Shown here: piece by piece, positions 26,751-39,543 of the stretch
How the letters are laid out: every line of letters starts with the position of its first letter
Position numbering within the stretch: the first letter of the stretch is position 1
NCBI GenBank assembly: GCA_949752735.1
Contig: OX457037.1
Span: forward strand, 34,672,956 to 34,736,955
DNA length: 64,000 bases
DNA from: Lumbricus terrestris
Lineage: Eukaryota; Annelida; Clitellata; Crassiclitellata; Lumbricidae
Direction: 5' to 3'
The notes under the pieces: model-generated
Seen by the model: only the letters and a program-made list of their open reading frames with translations
Databases searched by the model: none
What the model was told of the DNA's origin: nothing
Program-made: the position numbers and the translations under genes

Positions 26751-29700
26751 TTTTTATTGGTTCGTATGTATCAAGCACACTAAGATATAAGGCAGGAAAA
26801 TAGTTACATAAAGCATTACAAGTATCACAAATTAATCAGGCAATAATCGAGGTGAGAACTAATTAGTTAATGCAAATTATATAAACCTTTGGCCTAGATT
26901 GGGAATACCCCCAGGAATATATAAGAAGAGATCATTTAAACCCAGTGGTTGTAGGATTGAGTGATACCAGTGTGAACAGTTAGCCCTAAGCATAGGCGTA
27001 ACGTTCTATTGTGACGGTGGTGTCCAGTCACCACCACTTTTAAAAGTGGTGGTGACAGTCACCACCACTTTTTGGTCCGACAAGGAAATATTTTTTTAGA
27101 AACATGAAAGCATTGGCTGTCTAACATAGTCTAATAAATGCTATTCATGATTAACATCGCTATGGAGTCAATGCTGGAGGCCACTGTCCACACTCGAGCG
27201 TATTCATTGTCCAGAGTCATGGCTTAAATCATAAGAAAGGAAGGGAAGGAATTCCCTACCACTTTAATTTTGGGGAGGAAACGTGGAGCAATTCTCTCTC
27301 ACAAATCGTTATGGCTCCGAGGCAGTGCATGGCATGCCAACACTCAACAGCCTCACAAAACCTTCTGGAATCATTGTTTTTATAAAAATAGCATCGAATG
27401 GATCTCCGTACCTTTTACCCCCCACCCCCCAAAAAAATATGTTGGCTTAGACTTTAGGGAAGGGTCAGTAAGAATTGAATAGGAAGAATCTGGATAAAAT
27501 TTTGTTAAAGAGCTGTTTTTAAAAACTGATTAAGTTGTCCGTGAGTGGAAGTTATCATACATGGAGTTCACCAGCGAGAGAGACGAAAGGGTAAAGAATT
27601 AGAATGGAGAGGGGAGTGAGAGAGTTCGTGCACCAGAGTTCATACAAAATTTCTATCTTGGGAAGGGAACAGCGCAGAGGTTCTCAAACTGTGGGGTACG
27701 CCAGGTGTCGGTTAGGGGAAGACGAAAAAGTCCAGAAAAATAAATTTTCTTTGTGTTTATGAACTTTGTGTCCATCTTTCTTAGATTAGCAATGATTTTT
27801 AACGATGGAACATATAATAGCATCATCATTATTTTATTTCTTTCACAACATATACATGTAATTAGATTAACATACTATATAGGCCTAGTGCATGCAACAT
27901 ATTTTTGCTTAGGCATATTATTGCAATTTTTGAAACAAATAGTGTTTAAATGTGAGCCAGAAATTCTCAGCGTAGGCCTATAGCCTAGAGCTCAAAATAG
28001 GAGAGAGCTGAATAATATTGGCCTAACGATTAATTTCTGGTCGAGCTTCAAAATTTTTGATTCCTTTCAGCACGTCATATCTGTGTGAACTGGTTTTAAA
28101 ATTCTTCTTCCTGTCAAAGGCAAATATGACCTAAATTTACGTTTGAATTTGACAAATATGAATCCAGATATTTTAGAACTGCGCTAGTAAAAACAAGCCC
28201 GCAACACCACAGCACTATAGGTTAGCTCTTTCTTATACAGTGGTTGTAGACCAATTTTGCCTTTTATTAACATGATTACATGATTAAAACTATACATATA
28301 TTTTAAATGCTGCTCTTAATATGACTATAATAGGTCTACTACACGGGGGGGGGGGAGGATAAAAATGAAGTTTGACCTGGGGCACAGGAAGCCGAGGAAA
28401 GAATTGAGCTGAGAAATTGTGTGCCAAGGAATAGTCACCACCACTTTTACGGGGAAAGTTACGCCCATGGCCCTAAGCCCTGAACAGATGTATATGTGCA
28501 TCCAAGTGTCTGAACTTTTTTAAAGCGTATTACAGGAAGACCTCAAACCGGTGGCGTGGTGTAACTTAACCCATCACCGATAAAAATATAGTAAATTGTA
28601 TGGAAACTCCTATGACTCGGTCAGTGAAGGGTTAACTGATTGTAACTACATCTGCAATGCCAACATCACCACATTCGAACAAGTGACAAAAACCTTGAGC
28701 ACCACCACGCTCCATTGCTCATCATCATCAAACTTCAGAACTACTGTCATTGACGTGCTAACATTGTTATTAACTTTAAAAATTGGCAGCTATCAATACA
28801 CTGCATGTACAAATAGCATGTTTAATATAATATAGATGTGCAGTCCAAATGCAAACAGTTGAGTTCAATTTTTTTTAGATGAAAACAGCAGATCAGAACT
28901 TTTGCACTGGAGTAAGCTGCTTTTAATGGGTACAGACAGGTAGAAAAGTTCTGGATAATTCTGCCAATTAAATGCAGCGGTTGCTTTGGGTGGGCATTAT
29001 GCATTTGGGCATTATGTATGTACAGTTGTACACTGCTGCTCCTGCCTTCCTTACACTCATTTTCTTCATAAAATCTCCTCAAGTAATTCTCCGCTCTTTT
29101 TCCTTTTCTGCATCTGCTTCTGGCAAGTGAATCATCTTTCTTCAGGCAGACTGCATCTTACTCTTCCTCTTCTTTATTTTTTTCCATCTGAAATCTTTCT
29201 CTTGTCAATTCTCTGCTTCAAGTCTCCAGATTTTCCTCATCTTTCTCGTGATGTTAACTTAACCTATAGACTTCTGTTCTTTCTCTGCTATTCTTCCGAC
29301 TTCTTCTCATTACTACTCTTCTTTCTTCTCCACTATTCCTCCCCCATGTTTCCTCTTCAGTCTCTGCTTCTTCTTCTTCTTCTTCTTCAATAGATCAATA
29401 TAGATGAAAACAGCACAACCTCGGCTTCTCTGGGTCACAATTCAGCACAATAACCAAGTCTGGCAATCTGGGCAGATCAAAAGCCTAAACCACTTCTAAC
29501 CACGTTGCAAATAACTCCCACGGGACTTCATAAACAATCGTCTGCTGTTGGCCACTTGTGCCAGTTCACCAAAGGCAACCGGTTTAGGCTAAATTCTTGG
29601 AACAAACATATGCAAAAACTCAACACAGACTTGAGAAGCAATACCGCAGGTACATGACACAACATCAGAACATCGACATGGTGGTGGATATCATTCTGGA

Positions 29701-32700
29701 AAAGGTTGGTATAACACTCAGGAAAATCAAATCCCATCTAAACGATAATGCCTCAAGGCAAATCAGCTTCCTGTTGTACTGTGACCCAGAACAGTACTGT
29801 GCCTGCTAAGCGATGTCAATATAGTTCTCAAGATGGAAGAAATATGCAGCAGCATCAATTGTGTCCCACAAATGAACACAGATATTCTCCCATTTGAAGC
29901 AAACATATTATATCGAATATAAGAGTATCTTTGGCTAGGACTAATTCGAATCTTGGCTATTTCCACTGAATGCGCCGGACCCTGCACTTGGAGCGATACA
30001 CCACACCCTGCGGCGTAATTAACTAACTAACATCTCACTCTTTAAAATTAGACTCTGGTCTAATCTTATCACCCATATTGTCCAACTACTTGTTAAATTA
30101 ATTAAACTTGGTAAGCTAGTTAAGAATCATGTTTTATCATACACCTGTGCTTTGTTACCAATCTGCCTAAATTTATTTCATTGTTACTAGCGGAACCCAG
30201 GTTCATTAGAGTCGTAGCCCTATTGATCTCCAGTTGCTACACTGTTTTCTATACTGTACCTGTTTTTTCTATGACACTGCTGTTACTTGGGTTCAATAAA
30301 TTTATGGCTATGGTTATGGATATCTCACCAAGGCTCACATGAACGCCACTGGCTAGCTGTTGAAGCACAGGAAACAATCACATAGTCATAATTGCAATCG
30401 TTAACTCTTCCCAGCACTTTAAAACGCCAAGTCACGAGAGCTGGCTTATAATTCAAAGCCACGAAGCATTGTGCAAACAGCAATCACCATAAAAACGGAA
30501 AAGCTTTAAAATGACCAACTACGTTCATGTGCACAAGTATTGGTTACACCAGAGAGACTCGTAACAATTATGCATGTCATTGTAACATCAATACACCAGT
30601 AGAAAATTAGCTCATCAAAATAACGGTCTCACCATAAGGCGGGCATTGATATGGTGATGTAGACAGTATTTTGGGGGCGGTGCGGTGGCTGATTGGTAAC
30701 ACGCTGGCACGAAGAACAGAAGGAACCGGGATCTAATCTTAACCCCTTAAGGTTGACTCAGCCGCCACTCGCCAGATGGGAGTGTGAAAATGAGTAGCAG
30801 TGTCACTGCGCAGGTAACCTTGGGTTCGGCGGAAAGACCTGGCCACCTACCGCCGATGTATGGCAATTGCCACCTAAGGGCTGATGGCTTAACACCGGGG
30901 ATCAGCACCGGGCCCAACGCTCACAAGCGAGTATGGGCAAAACCTTTACCTTTTTAGACAGTATTTTAGATGCCGAAAAAGAGCTGGGAGGTAAAAAATA
31001 ACAAAAAACCAAACTACACAAATGCAAGTCAACATCTAATGTCGTCAATATGTTGCACAAGAAACAACATATGACTCTAAGCAGTCTAACCACCTCCCAA
31101 TCTTGTCACTTACCAGAGGTGGTTAGAAAAAGAGCCAGCCCGGGTCAACCCCTAACCCTCAAGTTAAAACACTGGCCTTAATGAGTCTTTGGCATGGGTG
31201 GAGTTTATCAGGGGCTAGGAGGGCTAAGCCCCCCAAGAAGACCCAGAACCATTTTTTACCATGTAAATGGCATCTTTTCTCGGGCCTAGCCCCCTCCCAC
31301 CCCCACGCGAAACATACGAACGACAAAAAAAGTCATCAACTTTTTTTGGCCGGGAAACTTGTTCTCGTTCTTCTGGACCGAGTCTCAGCCCCAAAAAATT
31401 TAGCCCCTCCAAGAACAGAAACCAAACTCCACCCATGGTCTTTGGTGCAATTATTGTGCTATGCCATAATTGCTCTGCATCATTCCATATCTAGGGAAGG
31501 AGAGATACTGACCGCACTGTCTTCATTCGATGGCAGACGTCCGCACTCGAGGTCAGCGATCTCTGACCGACACTTTTCCGCAAACTTGTAGATGAGTCGA
31601 TAGTCGCTGAAGACGATGCTTTCCATTCGCCTGAGAAATGCCTTGCAGTTGTTGTTCGTAACGTTGTCGATGTTTTCGATGAGACACGGAATCTTGAGAC
31701 CCTGGCCGTCTGGCAGCCGACTGCACTCACCCATCTGAGAACGAAAAAAGGCGCAAAACAGATAATCGTCATCTGAAGACCAAAATCTCAAAGTGACTTT
31801 GTTACAAAATGGCATGAGCTGGAAACGAACCATGCAACAACTTCTACAGGAAAGTTGCTCCAGACCAGTAAGCCAAAAAAATAATGTGACAACAAATATT
31901 TGTGGGACAATGCACCAACTGGACTACCTTGTAATGAACATTGAACAGCATAGGTTCAAGCTTCCTTCAGATCATTAATGGACATAGGAACCTTGAGCAA
32001 GATCTTTGATCAAAATTGCACAGATTGATTGGTACTTAGTCACAAGATGGTGGCACTACATAAATGAGAAATAATTATAATAATAACTAATATGTTCTTG
32101 AATAAAAAATATGTCACAGTTAGAAAGATACGAAAATATCTAACCTGATCAAGGGTTCCTTTGCAGATCTCCGACGCAGCAGAATCGAACCTGAAGTCCA
32201 TCGTCAGGTTGTGCTTGTAGCTCCAGACCAACTACAACAACCAGACCAAAGACCTATAGATGTGATCAAAGGACCATCATAACTGAGGGGCCGTCCTTAA
32301 CCAAAGGACCATTCATAACCAAAGGACCATCCATAACTGAGGGACTGTCCATAACCAAAGGACCATTCATAACCAAAGGACCATCCATAACCAAAGGACC
32401 ATCCACAACCAAAGGACCAACCATAACCAAAGGACCATTCATAACCAAAGAACCATCCATAACCAAAGGACCATCCATAACCAAAGGACCAACCATAACT
32501 AAAGGACCATTCATAACTAAAGGACCATTCATAACCAAAGAACCATTCATAAACAAAGGACCATCCATAGCCACAGAACCATTCATGACAAAAGGACCAT
32601 CCATAACCAAAGGGCCATCCATAACCACAGAACCATCCATAACCAAAGGACCATCCATAACCAAAGGATCATCCAAAACAAAAGGAACAAATGTTCATAA

Positions 32701-35700
32701 CCAAAGGACCATCCACAACCAAAGGACCAACCATAACCAAAGGACCATTCATAACCAAAGAACCATCCATAACCAAAGGACCATCCATAACCAAAGGACC
32801 AACCATAACTAAAGGACCATTCATAACTAAAGGACCATTCATAACCAAAGAACCATTCATAAACAAAGAACCATCCATAACCAAAGGACCATCCATAACC
32901 AAAGGACCAACCATAACTAAAGGACCATTCATAACTAAAGGACCATTCATAACCAAAGAACCATTCATAAACAAAGGACCATCCATAGCCACAGAACCAT
33001 TCATGACAAAAGGACCATCCATAACCAAAGGGCCATCCATAACCACAGAACCATCCATAACCAAAGGACCATCCATAACCAAAGGATCATCCAAAACAAA
33101 AGGAACAAATGTTCATAACCAAAGGACCATCCACAACTGAGGGACCGTCTATAACATGCAGGCACAGACAGACTGTACAGTGTACAGCCAGTCACTAACA
33201 TATGGTGCTTTTCAAAAAGGCCGACATATGCTGCAGAGTTAAGATGAGACATTCAGACTAGGCTCACTAAATTGTTTTGATTTAGATGTCAGTCTGTTGA
33301 TGTATTACGGCCAATTATGGGACATGCACAAAATAGTCATATGTCAAGTGAACTAGTGTATAATAGTTAAACATATAGGACATTTGAGCAATTGGTTCAG
33401 TCTGGCTTAATTACCTTCCTTGCCATTTCTCTTTGATACTTATACAGGTCACTCTTTGGTAGCTATGTTTTTGATTTTGCCAATAATATTAGTTCAGATG
33501 AAAGCAAACACATTTTTTATAAAAAAAATTACACATCATATTTCATTTTTATTCATCTTAAATTCTGTAATAAAAAGTCACTCAGAACAAGTGTTTTAAT
33601 ATCTCATAGTTAAAAAACACATGAAAAATTAGACTAAAAACAGTATATCTCAAAAATTGCCCCCCAAAAATTTAAAATAAAATTAAACACTGAAATGTGT
33701 AGTCCTGGTAAGACAAATTTACAACAGGTGAAGAGCCAGTAAAAAAATAATTTTGGCAAAATAGACTTAAGTCTATGCTAACCAACATGACATATCCATT
33801 ATCCACATTCAAAACATTTGTTGACAGTACTGTACATATTCAAATTCCAAAATCTTCTTTATAATCGAATTTCTGAATCATCATGCACAACAGTTTCGAC
33901 AGCCTCTTGGCTGAAGAACAATACAAGTGTTTTGACCTGGATGATGAGTAAAAACATCTGAATAAAAAGAGTTCTAAGCAAGAACGGGATATCACTATCT
34001 AAAGCTGAAATAGCTGCAGGCAAATGGATGCAAAAATATAATAAAAAGCTGCTGTCATAACTTTTCAAAGCCATTGCAAAACTAACTACAGGAATTTCTA
34101 TGTATGTATATATAGTTGTAAATGCAACTCTAAATATAGCAAGTTATGTGCATTGTGCATGGGAAAGCTGTTTTCATCACACGGTCCATATAATGACTGC
34201 ATTTACTGCTATATAGTCATTTACTGCTATATTAATGCACATATTGTACAGATGTAGAGGCTGATTGTTCTATAGATGAGATGGGCATCTCAATTGTGCA
34301 CCTTGAAGACTTGGTGGCATGTATTTAGTTCCTATCAACAGAGTGATTTAATGAATTAGTTTCTACTAGTGTTATAATGGGCACGACGTTAAACTGCATC
34401 CATCCTCCGCCACAGGGAACCAACAACGTCCCTGTGCCGGTCCTAAGCCCAGACAAAAGGAAGAAGGTTTGCCAGATGGGTGGCGATACTCTGGCAGTAA
34501 AAGACCAAGACGATTGAAATCCGCAAAAACCACGACACAAGTGACATAGCGACCCAGATGCTCCAAGGTGTCATGATGTGGAGCAGACATGCACAGGTCG
34601 GTCAGGACAGACCAGTGGAGAGAGTTGGAGGAGAGAGCATGGGACACATACGGGCATTGACCCAGGTTGTCCTTCATGCCTCTTTCCCAATATTCTCTTC
34701 ATTCAGACAAGATGGTCTAGCTGCTCCAAGATGTTAATGGTATGGAGCAGACCTGCTGACCGGACCTGTTGAAACTGGGCAGCATGACGCGAGACAGACT
34801 CAGACAGAGAGTGGCGTTGGACTCCTACGGGCACTGTGCCTATGGATATTGATGATGATGAGTGTTATAACAAGGAAACATTTCTTTAAAGCATTTCTTA
34901 ACAATAACCAGACAAAGAAAACACTAATATGTGCAAACTGGGGATGTCAACCCAATTGTTGTACACTCCCTGAACTACAAGTTGAATTATATTACTACAA
35001 ATATTCTATATGCTGTATATATGCTAAAATGTGCTTCGCAATTTGTTTTCAATTTAAAAAACCAGTCGGCCTATCGGTCGCAATTTGTTTTTCAATAAAA
35101 AAAACAGTCTGCCTATCAGTAATCCACAAACTGCCACGTATGGCCCAATAAGAGATTAATAAAGCCTCAGCTGCAACAAAGCATATACAATCACCTGGCA
35201 CAGAAAAGGAAAAAGCCAAGGCAGTTGGTCACAGATGACTGAGAAGTCAACTGCCATATTCACAGTAATGTAGAATAGACACGCATTGATATAGTTGTAA
35301 AGCATACGTGTAGTGCATACGTAAGGCAAAAAAAAATAATGCTGTGTTTCCGGTAACAGAGCTCTAAAAATTGGGTAGGTAGAAAAATATTTTTATTTTG
35401 GTAAAATATTTTTATACAGTGACTATCCGAAAAATTATACCCAACTACTCTTTTTTGCATAAAGGTACACGCTGCAACAAAGTACGTGTTCTAAGCAAGT
35501 ATAAACTGCCTATTTCCTGACTGTCTGTACCTAAAATTGCTCTAGAAAACAATTCTATTAATTTCATTTTGTTGACATCTTTTCTGGTAAGATAAAGTGG
35601 GAAGGGAAGGGGAAGATGAGTGCGAACAGAACATCACTGCTAGGGGTCGTTCCAGACTGGCCAAGCCAGTGACTAGTTACACCTAGAGGTTGCTAGATTT

Positions 35701-38700
35701 ATTTTCCCTAGTCACCGTTAGAGGTGGATCAAGTGAGAATGATAAGGCTAGAGGTTTTTCAAGACTAGCAACCAGGAAGTAGTTAGGCAGGCGTGAAACT
35801 CTAAGGCAGCGGTTCTCAACCTTTTTAGTGCGGCGACCCCTTGGTAACATTTCAAAAGTTGTGACGACCCCAACAACAAAATTTATTGCATTACACCCCC
35901 CCCTTCACTGCATCATTGTCACCATTGTCCATTGTTATGCATATCACCCTCATTATTAGAAAACTGCCTTTGGTAATTTATGAGGTTTCCTTACTCTTGC
36001 GATACTCGAGAGCTACCTGTTAGGCCTATTCGGTACAGGCTTGCAGTCGAAGTTGGCTTCGACAGCTACCACGTCTTGTTATTGAAACTTTAGAAACCCT
36101 CTGTCTCAAGAGTGCCTTCTTTGTGTTATCAGCTTTGTTTAAAAAAATAGGCCTACTAGTCATGTTTTCCTGCGTAGTCAGGATGTTTAGTATCTGAACG
36201 GCAGTATACACTATACAGTTTCTTTGTTGGATTTGATCGCAAATGTCAGTAAAACTAAAACGCTGTGATTTCTCTATTCATGCTGCAGCTACCGGTACCA
36301 AACAATAGGCTAAAGTATTCAGAAAATTAGTCAATGTAGTTCTTCATTTCTTAACACTCATCTTACCTGGGTATTTCGATTTGGGTGGATATAATTTTCA
36401 TAAACTTTAGGGCCTACCTGTGTTCTTTATGAATGCGCCGAGCAGGGTAAGGTTTGGGGCAGAGGATGTGCTCCTCTTCACTGTAAAGTTTTTAAATATC
36501 CACACCGCAGTGGTGGCATTTTAGCCTGTCATTTTAACATACATTTTCATAATTTCAGTGCTGAAAGACATAAAAATAGGCCCCGTTATTTAATTTTTCT
36601 TAAATTTTCACATCATAATGGCTGCATCTTAAGCTAATAGCTCGATTTTTTCAGTGCTGATTGTCATGGTTAAAACATCAGAGTGTCGACCCCCAATTGT
36701 TTAAACAGTTTTGGATTTGCCACCCAATATTGCCTAACTTACATTTTCAGCTGTCATCTGAACAAAATTATTCATGATTCCTGCAGCGCTCACAGACATG
36801 GTTAAGACTTCAATAATTGTCCCCTAAGCGGCCCAGCCATTGTTATCCAAAAAGAATGGTAAAAGCGAAATTTACATTTGAAAACTAAAATGGCAAAATT
36901 TAGATTAATTAGCTGTCCCAAACTAACGAATGAATCATTGCAAGAGTGTCAGTAAAAATTTATTTTAAGTTTCTCTAGCGTAGTAGATAGGCTATCGTTG
37001 AAATAATGTTGCTATTGCATCTTTTACAAATTTCTGACAGGTCCAGGCGACCCCTTGCAAATCGCCAGGCGACCCCCTTGGGGGTCGCGACCCACAGGTT
37101 GAGAACCGCTGCTCTAAGGCAATGCCACTGTAAAAAAAAAAATTGCAAAAAATTTTCCGAGTCGCAGCAATAAAAGTAAGTCAGTCGGGTTACCAGAAAC
37201 ACAACATTTTTTTGGCCAAAGATCCAACTTTTACGGAAGGCAATGTCACCATACTATGTCAATAAAAGTTTTGTTTAAAAAGTTAGAAAAAATTTGAAAA
37301 TTTTTTTAATAAAATTTTTTTTTAATATAATTTTTTTTAAATAAATTTTTTTACAAAATTATTTGAGTCGGGGCAATAAAAGAGGGTCGGTCGGGTTACC
37401 GGAAACACAACATTATTTTTTTTGGCCTAAATGTAATTTTTACAAGGTCCACAACATCTGTAGCATCATGAATCATCTTAAATAAATAATCATAATCAAA
37501 AGCGCACTAGAGCTTCACAACTTATAAAGAGCCACTCGAAAGTCAAGTGCAGGGCACCAGCAAATTCACGAGGTCTGCAAAATAAAATGAGCTAACCACT
37601 TGCTTTTAATTAGTCCTACAAACACAATGAACAATTTAAATTTTATAGCAGCATGACTAGAAATCTCATCGGTTCATCCGCATAAATCAGCAATAAAAAA
37701 GCCATCAAACGATACCAGTTTAACTTCAATTTTCAACTTAATTCAATTCGATTCATTCATTGAGCACTCCCAGTTCAAACAATTTAACGTCCTGAAAGTT
37801 CAACCCATGGCTAAAACAAAATTCTATTTTTAAACCACAAGGAAAACTCCATTTCGTTGTTGATGTCGTTGTGTTATTGTCAATATCAGCAAAATTAGAA
37901 AGCCAATCAACATTCATTGAATGTAAACTCCAAAAAACTTTTTTTAAATACTCACGTGCTCACACGCGTCACTGATTTCCTCATCTTTCTAAAAAAACGC
38001 AACACAAACAAAAGATCATAGTTCAAGTCAAAGAATGGAAAATATTAATAACAACATATAATTGCTGTTAAATGCATAAATTATTATGATTATAATAGTA
38101 ATGATGCATAACTGCAATGCACGCAAGACATACAGGGTGGGCCAAAAAAAAGACCCCCCCTAGGTTTTTTGCCCATATCTTGACCAAAAGTAAGAATTTC
38201 GACATGAAATTTTACAGGCTCACAGGCAATTCATATTTACACATCATGGCCGGATTTCATCAAAATATTTCAAACAAACCAAAAGTTATGCCACTTTTAG
38301 GAAGGCCACCCACCGTTTTTTGACGATTCAAAAACGTAACGCAACAAAAAGTAGGTTTTTGCCAATATCTTGGCCAAAAGTAAGAATTTCGAAATGAAAA
38401 TTTACAGGTTTATAGACAATTCATATTTACATATGATGGCCAGATTTCATCAAAATATTTCAAACAGAACAAAAGTTATATCACTTTTAGTGAGGCCACC
38501 CACCGTTTTTTGACTTTTTTGAATCATCAAAAAACGTAGGGTGGCCTCACTAAAAGTGATATAACTTTTGTTCCGTTTGAAATATTTTGATGAAATCTGG
38601 CCAACTTATGTAAATATGAATTGTCTATAAATCTGTAAAATTTCATTTCGAAATTCTTACTTTTGGCCAAGATATTGGCAAAAACCTACTTTTTGTTGCT

Positions 38701-39505
38701 TTACGTTTTTGAATCGTCAAAAACCGGTGGGTGGCCTCCATAATAGTGGCATAACTTTTGCTCTGTTTGAAATAATTTGATGAAATTTGGCCATCATATG
38801 TAAATATGAATTGTCTATAAGACTGTAAAATTTCATGTCGAAATTCTTACTTTTGGTCAAGATATTGGCAAAAAATCTAGGGGGGGTCTTTTTTTATGGC
38901 CCACCCTGTACAGCTATAAGTCCAGTTGTCCACAGCTCCTCAACAGTGAAAAACCACCTGACATGATCACATCTTCCCAACATATTCATCATTTCATAAA
39001 AGCAATTTTACCATTAAATCCATCAGCGCTGACATTCACAGAAAAGCAACTAAATCATAGGCTAGGTCTTTTATATTATTTCAATTAGTCAGTGGTGATG
39101 CTCTAATCTGCCAATCGGCAGGTGGTGACCACCTGTTTCAGTGCGTCTCCTGGCAACTTGAGGAGCAAATCAGATTTATTTCAGAAATTTATTTATTTCA
39201 GAAATTTATTTATTTCAGAAATTTATTTATTTCAGAAATTTATATAGCGCCTCTTCAAGGTAGGCTACTCAGAAGTGCTCCCGGCCCAACCACGGCTAAA
39301 TAAAACAGTTTTTAGGTTCTTAAGGAACAGAGTGGAGTGACCCCTGGGAATTAAGCACAGTATAACAGGGAGACTAAATCCAAGTTGTAGGACCAGCAAC
39401 AGAGAATGAACGACGTTGTGTATCTTCCTCCAATAATGAGGGCACTACTGAGCAGTGGCGATACCATATGACGGCAGATGCTACAGCCTGTAGTTGTTTC
39501 ACACT

Positions 39506-39543
<38 letters not shown>

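Noticed and set aside
28986..29393. 135-codon plus frame rich in Leu, Phe and Ser
   Set aside because: Composition effect of the pyrimidine tract; no exon signals or homology.
32266..33140. Frames with LVMDGP and TKGPSI repeats on both strands (up to 149 codons)
   Set aside because: Product of the 18-bp minisatellite, which stays open because 18 is a multiple of 3. Intronic; no supporting signal peptide or domain.
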